From Allocoleopsis franciscana PCC 7113 (lineage in GTDB: Bacteria > Cyanobacteriota > Cyanobacteriia > Cyanobacteriales > Coleofasciculaceae), in contig NC_019738.1 of the NCBI RefSeq assembly GCF_000317515.1, positions 5,544,001 through 5,608,000 of the forward strand: 64,000 nt of DNA, read 5' to 3'. This document shows, in pieces, positions 7,906 to 15,353 of this stretch; the stretch's first letter is position 1, and every line of letters begins with the position of its first letter. Position numbers and translations under genes: made by a program. A model generated the notes under the pieces. It searched no databases and had not been told where the DNA came from. It saw only the letters and a list, made by a program, of their open reading frames with translations.

Positions 7906-8136
7906 ATGCTGTCGATTGAGCAACTGATACAAGAAGCTTTATCTTTGCCAAGTGCGTCAAGAGCACTCTTGGCAGATAAGCTTGTTGAAAGTCTTGAGTT
8001 TGACATAGACGAAACAATTCAAACCCATTGGACTACTACAGCGAAAAAACGTCGGGACGAAGTTCGTAGCGGTACGGTTCAGCCAATTCCAGGGGAAGAA
8101 GCATTGGCTCAGGTTAGGCGACTCTTAGAACAATGA
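7906..8136 (+). CDS. Antitoxin of a type II toxin-antitoxin pair (addiction module component)
   Basis: A 76-residue acidic-to-neutral protein resembling the small addiction-module component family (TIGR02574-like): the N-terminal helix LIQEALSLPSASRALLADKLVESL and the C-terminal segment with VQPIPGEEALAQVRRLL, where the PGEEA motif is typical. The ATG of the toxin overlaps its stop by four bases (ATGA), the usual order of antitoxin first. It should neutralise the downstream ParE/RelE-type toxin and repress the operon. Family identification is from motif memory. Confidence 0.8.
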   Translation: MLSIEQLIQEALSLPSASRALLADKLVESLEFDIDETIQTHWTTTAKKRRDEVRSGTVQPIPGEEALAQVRRLLEQ

Positions 8137-8444
8137 GGTACGTCTTTCATCCTGACGCATTGCATGAATATGCTGAAGCTGTTCAGTTCTACACAGAGAG
8201 TCGAATTGAGCTAGCACAAGCTTTTATCAATGCCGTTGAGGATGCAATTTTTCAAATCGTTGAGTCACCGACTCGTTGGCGCGTAATTGATGAGGATATT
8301 CGTCGATGCCTGACGCGCAAGTTTCCTTATGGAATCCTATATACAATTGAGCCGGATTTCATTCTAATTGTGGCTGTGATGCACTGTAGTCGAGAACCTG
8401 AGTACTGGAAAAATCGCATAGGACAGAAACCGCCAGAGGTTTGA
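8133..8444 (+). CDS. RelE/ParE-family toxin
   Basis: A 103-residue protein with the RelE/ParE fold signature: YVFHPDALHEYAEAVQFYTE at the N-terminus, the central RCLTRKFPYGILYTIEPDFILIVAVMHCSREPEYW where the FPYGILY and VMHCSREPxYW strands are characteristic. It pairs with the preceding antitoxin by a 4-bp overlap. Whether it acts on ribosome-bound mRNA (RelE) or gyrase (ParE) cannot be told from sequence; the FPYxIxY pattern is closer to ParE-like members. Confidence 0.85.
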   Translation: MRYVFHPDALHEYAEAVQFYTESRIELAQAFINAVEDAIFQIVESPTRWRVIDEDIRRCLTRKFPYGILYTIEPDFILIVAVMHCSREPEYWKNRIGQKPPEV

Positions 8445-8517
8445 GGGAAAGGAGCGATCGCACCCTTGTAGAGTCAATATGGCAAGATCAAAAGAGTAGC
8501 GATCGCAATCCTGATCC

Positions 8518-8931
8518 ATGTCTTCAGCCAATCCTCCTCTCGACTTCCCCTTCCAACGCCTACGTGAGGTACGTGCTGCACTGCTGCGTCTCCATAAGGC
8601 ACTACTCAACTCAGAACGAGATAGTTACGAGCGTTTGCACGGACGCATTCAGTCTAAGGGAGAATTTTTTCAGCTCGTCATTCAAGATGAATGGTTTAGC
8701 TGGCTACGTCCGTTTTCTCAATTTATTGTCCAGATTGATGAAGCCTTAAGTGCAAAAGAGCCAATCACCTTGGATAAAGCGAATGAACTGTTAACCGAAG
8801 TTCGTTCCTTGATTTCTCCCGCAGAAGAGGGAACCCTGCAACAGCAGCGTTACTTTCAAGCGATTCAACGCGATCCAAATATTGCACTCATGCACGCAGA
8901 TGTGTCAAGACTGCTGCCGAGTAAACGTTAA
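8518..8931 (+). CDS. Conserved hypothetical protein, helical, 137 residues
   Basis: I do not recognise a named family with certainty. The protein is almost all helix: FQRLREVRAALLRLHKALLNSERDSYERLHGRIQSKGEFFQLVIQDEWFSWLRPFSQFIVQIDEAL and a second half with KANELLTEVRSLI and YFQAIQRDPNIALMHADV. It lacks a signal peptide, membrane helices and cysteine motifs. ATG 8518 has no strong ribosome-binding site. It lies 73 bp after the toxin gene and is followed by a good terminator, so it may share that transcript or be independent. Similar small helical proteins occur widely in cyanobacteria and other bacteria. Confidence 0.65.
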   Translation: MSSANPPLDFPFQRLREVRAALLRLHKALLNSERDSYERLHGRIQSKGEFFQLVIQDEWFSWLRPFSQFIVQIDEALSAKEPITLDKANELLTEVRSLISPAEEGTLQQQRYFQAIQRDPNIALMHADVSRLLPSKR

Positions 8932-8943
8932 CAGAGTCAACAA

Positions 8944-8964
8944 CCCCCAATTTCTCATTGGGGG
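8944..8964. terminator. Intrinsic terminator between convergent genes
   Basis: CCCCCAAT (8944-8951) and ATTGGGGG (8957-8964) form a perfect 8-bp stem with a 5-base loop. It lies between the 137-residue gene on the plus strand and the MBOAT gene on the minus strand and may serve both. Confidence 0.65.
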
Positions 8965-9015
8965 CTTCTAGCCTAAACAGAGAGAATCCAGCGCCCAATT
9001 CCACAGCCACACGGC

Positions 9016-10647
9016 TTAAAAATCAAAGTAAATATAAGGTTGTAGACCTGTGTTCGGAGCCAAAACCCAAACACTAAACAGACATAGGGGTACTAACAAT
9101 AACTTCAACGGCCAATTAAGTTGTAACTTCAGCCCCCGTTGGATCAAAAACATAAAACCCATAGATGCAAATAAGAGGGCTAAAAGTAAGGCAATCTGAA
9201 ACCGCTCCAAACCCAGTGCCTCAAGATAAACCTTTTGGGCAAATTGGATATCCGCCGAGTGCCCCCATAGATTCCGCAAGACTAAACCCGCATCTTGGAG
9301 ATTGGGTAACCGGAAAAAAATCCAGGATGTGAACACCATCAACTGGGTCAATAACCAGGCAACCAATAAACCTAATCCACTTTCCCACCAGTGTTTTACC
9401 CCCTCGAAACGGTCAGCCAGCGATTGGGTTAAACGGTGAGCCACTAAGGCAAAACCATGCAATCCTCCCCAGACAACAAATCCCCAAGCCGCTCCATGCC
9501 AAATTCCAGCAATCAGCATGACAATTAGTAGATTGAAACAGGTTCGAGCTAAACCTTTACGTGAGCCACCCAAGGGAAAATAAAGATAATTGCGTATCCA
9601 ATCTCCTAACGTAATATGCCAGCGTCGCCAGAAGTCGGCAATGCTGGTGCTGAAGTAGGGAAAGTCAAAGTTTTCTGGGAGATTAAAGCCCATTAAAATC
9701 GCACTACCACGGGCAATATCCACATAGCCACTAAAATCGAGATAGAGTTGAAGACTATAGGCAATCACAGCCAACCATAAATCCCCACTCCCGGCTCGTT
9801 GCAAGTTGCCAAAGCACAAATCCACAAAAATAGCCAATTGGTCTGCTAAAAGGGCTTTTTTCACCGCACCCGAAGCAATCAGCCACAGCCCTTCTGTCAA
9901 CGCTGAAGCATTGGGAAAGTTTAAGCTTTTCAGACTCGCTGCAAACTGATGGTAGCGAGTGATCGGACCGGAAATCAGCTTAGGAAAAAACAATTTATAA
10001 GCAGAAAATTGGAGAAGCTGATCACTCGCTGGTGCACCCCGATACACATCAATTAAATAAGCAATGCATTCAAAGGTGAAGAAGGAAAGACCGAGGGGAG
10101 CCATTAAGTGGTTATCCAGCCAGCTAGCACTTTCTTGAATAGCTGGTAAGCCGAAGAGGGTTGCTAGGTTGGTTAAGAGAAAAGGTAAGTATTTAAAACT
10201 GAGTAACCCTATCACATTTACAACAATCCCCAACCAGAGCAGCTTGAACCTTCGTCGATTCCAAGCCTTTTGAGCACGTTGCCAAGCCGCGTTAGAAAGC
10301 CGCTGATTCGTGGCGTGTGCTCCTGGTGTTGTGTTGCTGCCAAGGGCTTTTCCTAAGGAAAAGTTAATTAAAGTAATGATTAATAGCAGGGGGATATAGA
10401 GTAATTGAATTTGCAGTGAGATAGATGAGTTTTCATGAACTTGCTGTAATGTATAAAAGATTAGACTTGCAATCAGTAAGACCCAAAGTAGCCGAGATAG
10501 AGTTTGCGATCGCCTGCGCGAAGCGGTGCTAGAAGATTGACGCAGACCGACACTCTTCAATTCAGCGGCTGGCGTTCTTCCCAAAAACCAATAAATGCCC
10601 AGAAAACTCAGCAGGAAAAGACCATAAAAAATTGAGATAAATGTCAT
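9016..10647 (-). CDS. MBOAT-family membrane O-acyltransferase
   Basis: A 543-residue polytopic membrane protein of the AlgI/DltB/PatA-like MBOAT group. These move acyl groups, usually acetyl, across the membrane to envelope polysaccharides or teichoic acids. Visible motifs: SFFTFECIAYLIDVYRG, FFPKLISGPITRYHQF, LYLDFSGYVDIARGSA, DFWRRWHITLGDWIRNYLYFPLGG and the catalytic-histidine motif GIWHGAAWGFVVWGGLHG. About ten hydrophobic segments are present. The gene lies 220 bp downstream of the SGNH-type gene on the same strand, the pairing expected for a two-protein acylation machine (compare AlgI with AlgJ/AlgX, DltB with DltD). The acceptor is unknown. Confidence 0.88.
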   Translation of the reverse strand: MTFISIFYGLFLLSFLGIYWFLGRTPAAELKSVGLRQSSSTASRRRSQTLSRLLWVLLIASLIFYTLQQVHENSSISLQIQLLYIPLLLIITLINFSLGKALGSNTTPGAHATNQRLSNAAWQRAQKAWNRRRFKLLWLGIVVNVIGLLSFKYLPFLLTNLATLFGLPAIQESASWLDNHLMAPLGLSFFTFECIAYLIDVYRGAPASDQLLQFSAYKLFFPKLISGPITRYHQFAASLKSLNFPNASALTEGLWLIASGAVKKALLADQLAIFVDLCFGNLQRAGSGDLWLAVIAYSLQLYLDFSGYVDIARGSAILMGFNLPENFDFPYFSTSIADFWRRWHITLGDWIRNYLYFPLGGSRKGLARTCFNLLIVMLIAGIWHGAAWGFVVWGGLHGFALVAHRLTQSLADRFEGVKHWWESGLGLLVAWLLTQLMVFTSWIFFRLPNLQDAGLVLRNLWGHSADIQFAQKVYLEALGLERFQIALLLALLFASMGFMFLIQRGLKLQLNWPLKLLLVPLCLFSVWVLAPNTGLQPYIYFDF

Positions 10648-10867
10648 TGTTCAAAGAAAGGGCGTGTCAAGGATAAAGTATGAATAATTTGGGGTTTTAT
10701 TGTCCGAAGTGAAAAGGGTAATTTTTCTTTGGGGTGGTCGTTTAAAAACTCTGTAACCTTGAAAAAGATGAACAATAATTTTAGCTTTCATCCTGCATTA
10801 AACGCCACCTAACGGTTTATTTATTAGGCAAAAAACTGCTACGCCTAATAGGCTTTACCTTCGTCCT

Positions 10868-13800
10868 TCATGGAGTAGGCCAAGGAATCATCGGGTCTTT
10901 AGCCAGATGGTTAGACACTCGATAAGCACCATAACGGTTGAGGTGACTGGGGTCAGAAAAGAAATCGGGTTTGGTGAGTAATAACTGACTTAAATCACGG
11001 AAAATTAATCCCTTTTTCCTAGCAGAGGAGTGCATATACCGCTGAAATTTCTCCTCATATTCAGTACGTGCTGGATCTAAATAATCTTTGGTGAGGGGGA
11101 GGTTGACAAAAACCGTCCCAATATTATTAGCTTGGGTAAATTGCAAAAGTGCTTCTAGAGCTGTGTCTTGCTCTCCACTCAGTTGAAAAGATTGAAAATC
11201 CCCATCATAATCCCCTGCTACCCTCGGATGGTTGTTGTAATAAGTGGCAGGATTAAAACGAACAGATAGAGGCAAGAATCCATCTAAATCAACAGCCTCT
11301 TCCAATGAAGATAATTTCTCTGAATTCGGGTCAATTGGATTGGAAGAAACATTGGTATGTTTAAGGAAGCCAACAAATTGTTCACGTAATAAAGATTTCA
11401 GCTTATCTCGCTGGGGATAAGTCGAGGAAACCTGACCGAGTGACTGATTCAACCAATCACTGATAGATTGATAACTCACCCCTACTGAAGTCCAGGGTTG
11501 GGTCGTCTTTTCATTTTGAGAGTTGTTGGGTTGTGCCGTTTTCCCGAAGCGGCGATCGCGATTCGTCCCCATCAATGTGGGAAAGGTTCCGGCTTGGAGA
11601 CGCTGATAGCCTTCAGAGGTGGCGATCGCTCTATAGGTCGCATCTTCTCGACCACTATTAAATGCCCGTGCCCCATCGGCCCAGATAATCAATTTGGGGA
11701 GTTGTTCTGGGGTTAAGAGGCGGCGGATCATTAAATCTACAACCTGAGCTGTAGCGCCGTTAATCGCGAAGTTAAACACTTCTAAATTCGGATGACCTTG
11801 AGCGGCTAACGCATCTTGGAGGGCGATCGGATCAACCCCTCGCAGTGCTCTAGAACTGCCGATAATCAGAATGTCAGGAGGCCCACTTTGTAGTAGTCGC
11901 TGTTGGTACAGAGCCAGCTTGTCATCTAACAGCCGATTGTTGAAGGAAGGATTGGGCGATCGCGCGGCGGCTAAAATAGCCGCTTTGGCGGCGTTAACTT
12001 TTTCGGGCGTGAAGGAAGCATCCGCTTCCGTCTTATTAATAATGACGCTTGTCTTGCCATCTCTGGTAAACCCTGAGGAATTAAAGCCACTCGTCCTGGG
12101 AATCTCACCTTTTTGCAAGGAAAGTTGGGGGAGAGAGACGGTAGTGGGTGACTCTCCATCTGTGGGAATAATTGGTGCCTGTGCTGGCTTTTGTAGTTTT
12201 TGACCCATGAGCCAATCCGTTTGCAGCGTGAGCAATAATCCCAATAAACCCCACACCACCGCGACTCGAAACCCTTGGAACGAGGCGAAATTTTTAGTAT
12301 TGGTGCCTTGAGGCACCAGGGTTGTCTCTTGGTCGTCTTCGCTCAAAACAAACAGTTGGGTGGCACACAAGCCCCGTTGCAGAAGACGTACTGCTGATTG
12401 TACCGTCTGTTTCAGGCCGTCTTGAACGTCTTCTGGGGTTAAATCAGGACGCAGAATCGGTTCCTCCGTGGGAGCAACCAATTCATTCACATAGGCATCT
12501 GAGGCGGCAAACTCTGGGGTAGCTTCTGGAACCAAACGCTGTCGTTGGACGAAATCAACACCATAGTTCCACGAGGGAGAGGTTGAACCCGCACGGCGTC
12601 CATAAATCCGCACGCCAGCCATTTCCGGAATCCCTAACTGACGCAGGAAGCGAGCAATGGGGGGAGCAATCTCAGCTTGGGACGGACAAATCGGTGCCTC
12701 GCTCATAATGTGTAACAAGTCTTGCTTACGGCGCAGTTTCAGATGAATGCCGCCCGTTGCTAAGCGCCGATCCAGGTCAGGATTGAGTAAGCGTTCGAGT
12801 AAGAAAGCCAAGGCTTCTTGATGTCCCTTTTGAGCGAGGGACAAGGCCGATTCTCCTAAGGTGGGGTTGTTGGCGGTGGATAAGTTGAGCCACTCGATCC
12901 AGACAGGCTTTTCTTGTTCAGGCGCAAGTTTACGCTCCTGGAATTCGACCCCATAAACCGTCGCGGCTTGGATACCTTGAGGGGTGATTGATTCCAATAC
13001 TCTTGCGATCGCATTCATCGCTGTACGTTTGTCTGGCGCGGTTGTCGGCTGCCGCTCCAATGGGCTACAGAATAAATGCAGGGTCGCGTCTTTGAGCACC
13101 GCCCGCACTTCCATACCCACGTGTAGGATGGCCTGGTTGATGGAGCGAGCGATCGCCTGCACATCACCCCAGCGTGCCCATTCTTTCAGCATAGCTTCGG
13201 GAGGGGTCAAATCCACCCGCAGCATCCATTCCGGAGTGGCTTCCCCGCTCACCTGGCTACAAATCGCCGCATCTCGGAAGCCTTTGAGTCCCAAGGAACG
13301 TAACTGTTGAACCACCGGTTCTGCCAGTACGGAGGCATCGGGACTGTAGTCAGAGTTACAAATCACCCAAAGACGGCGGTTGGGAACTGAGGCGTCCGCA
13401 TCGAATGGGAATGTTTCGGAGGATTCCGCCGCAAACTCAGTTGCGATGGAGTGAGAAGAATGGTCTTTATGCGCCGTTGCTTCGGGAAGAGTTTGGATCA
13501 GGACTTTAACCCTGACGCCTTGGGAATTCAACGTTTCGCTGAGATAACGCGAAATGGCTTCAGGTGAACCTGAACGAGCCAAACTTTCGTGGGAAACCCT
13601 TAACTCTGACTCAGGGGTTCCCGTTTGGGCTGCCGTCTCCCTTGTTTCTTGAGGCGTTGGGCTTCCCTGGGTAATGGACGGCTTGAGCCGAATTTGCTTA
13701 ATCCAATCCGGGCGATCATGACCGACAATACGCCCATAGAGAATAATTTGGTAAACAGGATTTTCCGGGTCGATCGGAAACGCCTCTCCCGCCTCTCGGC

Positions 13801-13993
13801 TGCCAAGCGCATTGAGCAAACGATTCACCACCGTCTTTGCATCTAAACTCTGGCGGCTCTCGCAGAGAATGTGCAGGTTATTTCCTCCTAGACGGACTCG
13901 GAGGCGCACCCCCGATTGCCCGATTGCACCGTATACCCAATGGGCAAGAGAGGACGAACGAGCTTTTGGGACATGCTGATCGACATCCAACAT
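10868..13993 (-). CDS. Membrane-anchored SGNH/DUF1574-like protein with four N-terminal repeats
   Basis: A 1041-residue protein. Residues about 1-490 contain four divergent copies of a ~100-residue module. Each has a helix, a strand such as VRLRVRLGGNNLHILCES, and an ending such as VYGVEFQERKL or IYGRRAG...YGVDFVQRQRLV. One predicted membrane helix lies at 574-596 (VAVVWGLLGLLLTLQTDW region). Residues about 660-1041 look like DUF1574/SGNH: block I GSSRALRG (712-719) and a C-terminal DPSHLN block that would supply the Asp/His pair. The preferred topology is repeats inside and the hydrolase-like domain outside. With the downstream MBOAT gene it probably forms an envelope acylation unit. The repeat family is not one I can name. 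Confidence 0.75.
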   Translation of the reverse strand: MLDVDQHVPKARSSSLAHWVYGAIGQSGVRLRVRLGGNNLHILCESRQSLDAKTVVNRLLNALGSREAGEAFPIDPENPVYQIILYGRIVGHDRPDWIKQIRLKPSITQGSPTPQETRETAAQTGTPESELRVSHESLARSGSPEAISRYLSETLNSQGVRVKVLIQTLPEATAHKDHSSHSIATEFAAESSETFPFDADASVPNRRLWVICNSDYSPDASVLAEPVVQQLRSLGLKGFRDAAICSQVSGEATPEWMLRVDLTPPEAMLKEWARWGDVQAIARSINQAILHVGMEVRAVLKDATLHLFCSPLERQPTTAPDKRTAMNAIARVLESITPQGIQAATVYGVEFQERKLAPEQEKPVWIEWLNLSTANNPTLGESALSLAQKGHQEALAFLLERLLNPDLDRRLATGGIHLKLRRKQDLLHIMSEAPICPSQAEIAPPIARFLRQLGIPEMAGVRIYGRRAGSTSPSWNYGVDFVQRQRLVPEATPEFAASDAYVNELVAPTEEPILRPDLTPEDVQDGLKQTVQSAVRLLQRGLCATQLFVLSEDDQETTLVPQGTNTKNFASFQGFRVAVVWGLLGLLLTLQTDWLMGQKLQKPAQAPIIPTDGESPTTVSLPQLSLQKGEIPRTSGFNSSGFTRDGKTSVIINKTEADASFTPEKVNAAKAAILAAARSPNPSFNNRLLDDKLALYQQRLLQSGPPDILIIGSSRALRGVDPIALQDALAAQGHPNLEVFNFAINGATAQVVDLMIRRLLTPEQLPKLIIWADGARAFNSGREDATYRAIATSEGYQRLQAGTFPTLMGTNRDRRFGKTAQPNNSQNEKTTQPWTSVGVSYQSISDWLNQSLGQVSSTYPQRDKLKSLLREQFVGFLKHTNVSSNPIDPNSEKLSSLEEAVDLDGFLPLSVRFNPATYYNNHPRVAGDYDGDFQSFQLSGEQDTALEALLQFTQANNIGTVFVNLPLTKDYLDPARTEYEEKFQRYMHSSARKKGLIFRDLSQLLLTKPDFFSDPSHLNRYGAYRVSNHLAKDPMIPWPTP

Positions 13994-14286
13994 TACAAAC
14001 CTGTCACCTGGACTGATAAAGAATCGAATGATTTTTCCTGGAGTAATTGCACACCCGGTTTAAGCATACTTATAGCCTTTTTTGCACTACTTAGCATTAC
14101 CCTGGGTAATCACCCAGCAGGCCAGCACAATTACTTCATCAAAATACATCTAAATAGCCTTAACACAAAAGTAAGTCCTCAAGGTTGACCAAATTCTGGT
14201 CAGGCAGCGCTAGGATATTTGCACGAGGGAACAACGTTAGCTTCCTTACTGGCTTCAGTTCAGGATGGTTATTTTTGGCTTCACTC
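13994..14286. other. Upstream region of the SGNH-type gene
   Basis: About 290 bases containing the minus-strand leader of the 1041-residue gene. A plus-strand frame crosses it but largely overlaps that gene antisense and shows no protein features. Nothing else is recognised. Confidence 0.4.
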
Positions 14287-14517
14287 ATGTCCTCTTATAC
14301 CAACAAACTCCCGAAAATGACAGTGAATAACCTCTCTGGGTCTCGAAAGCCAACAGAATTCTTATTAAGTTTAACCGTTGGCCCCCTGCTGCTTGGCGTT
14401 CTCGCGACTGACGCTATTTTCTCATGGCTGCAAACAACCGGTATCAACAGCGAAGAAGTGTTTCGAGGCGAGCGTTTACCCGTTCTACACTTTCCCGAAT
14501 CAGGCACTCAGGAGTAA
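14287..14517 (+). CDS. Small single-pass membrane protein, cyanobacterial type
   Basis: A 76-residue protein from ATG 14287 (an ATG at 14317 would give 66 residues). It has one hydrophobic helix (FLLSLTVGPLLLGVLATDAIFSWL) followed by the tail SEEVFRGERLPVLHFP. I recall the E(E)xFRG(D/E)RLPxLxFP ending in short uncharacterised cyanobacterial membrane proteins, which is the main reason to call it. No function is known. There is no good ribosome-binding site in front of either ATG, so the exact start is uncertain. It lies alone between the divergent SGNH gene and ppc. Confidence 0.55.
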   Translation: MSSYTNKLPKMTVNNLSGSRKPTEFLLSLTVGPLLLGVLATDAIFSWLQTTGINSEEVFRGERLPVLHFPESGTQE

Positions 14518-15353
14518 GTCAGTAGAGGCGAAGCTAATCATTATAGAACCTAATCGCTAAGGATTTTAACCTCGTGGATGAGTCTCATAACGCTTCTGAA
14601 GAGTGTTTGAGTTTCAGAAACGAGGAACCAAATCTTGATAAATTAACAGTTAAATCAAGCAAGTCTCTGGCGAGAGTCAAAGAGATTTCCTGGTATCCTT
14701 GTCCCTTTTTGACTAGGAGGCTAGGAAAACCCCTCACGCCATTGAGATATAGGCAAAACGACTTGTAAAGTTTAAACATAAGTCGTTTAGTTACCTGTGA
14801 AACGACGCAGGAACGGGCGAACACCCTACAATGGATCATCTTTATCTAGCCGTCAGGAACCCACGCCTTGAGGCGAGGGCTTGTAGGAGTTAATTCTTGC
14901 GGCGTTGCGCTCTCCTAACCGCTAGCGTCACGCCTCGGCTGTGCCGAAGGCTAATGAATTAAAGCCATAAGCCCCATACCTGAACGGACTCAGCTTCGGC
15001 TTCTTCAGCCTAGGCTACGTTACTAAAACGGGTTAAAATTCTGACCCTGGATGGTGTCGAGCCAGTTCCAAACTCTGAAATCGGAGACGGCATGATGTAC
15101 GGGGTTAAGTCAGTGTCTGCCGAAAACGACCGCTTAGTAACTTTGTCCTGAGCGTTAGCGGAGATTGAATCGCCCTACCGAGGCGAATTGAATATCGGTA
15201 GCCTCTACTCCAGAGTGCGACTGGAGAGTGCAGCAGAATAGCCCCTGTGAGGCGCACGGCTTTGTTCAAAACGGCGAATTCTCGCCACATTTTTGTTTTC
15301 GTCCTCCTACCCCCCAAAAAGGGAGTGGGTTTCCGAACTGCCAAGAGGTTTTT
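14518..15353. other. Long non-coding stretch and ppc leader
   Basis: About 830 bases without a convincing gene. At 14863-14885 there is a hairpin of the form CCCACGCC-TTGA-GGCGAGGG with one mismatch, followed by a GC-rich palindromic stretch to about 14960. In the last 200 bases before ppc, CTACCGA/TCGGTAG (15174-15200) and CTCCAG/CTGGAG (about 15208-15226) form two consecutive hairpins. The first half resembles the end of a decayed IS200/IS605-type element or dispersed repeat, but I cannot prove it. Confidence 0.4.

Noticed and set aside
13916..14188. Plus-strand frame of 90 codons over the start of the SGNH-type gene
   Set aside because: Overlaps the N-terminal coding region of a well-supported gene in antisense and has no protein-like features.
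14574..14839. Frames on both strands of 64-84 codons before ppc
   Set aside because: Overlapping each other, no ribosome-binding site, no motif; no reason to prefer either.
14863..14960. IS200/IS605 right end
   Set aside because: Only a hairpin resembles such an end; no transposase remnant could be aligned by eye, so it is kept as an unexplained structure.
15205..15240. Group II intron 5' end (GTGCGACT)
   Set aside because: The short match is not accompanied by a domain V, intron-encoded protein or other intron structure.
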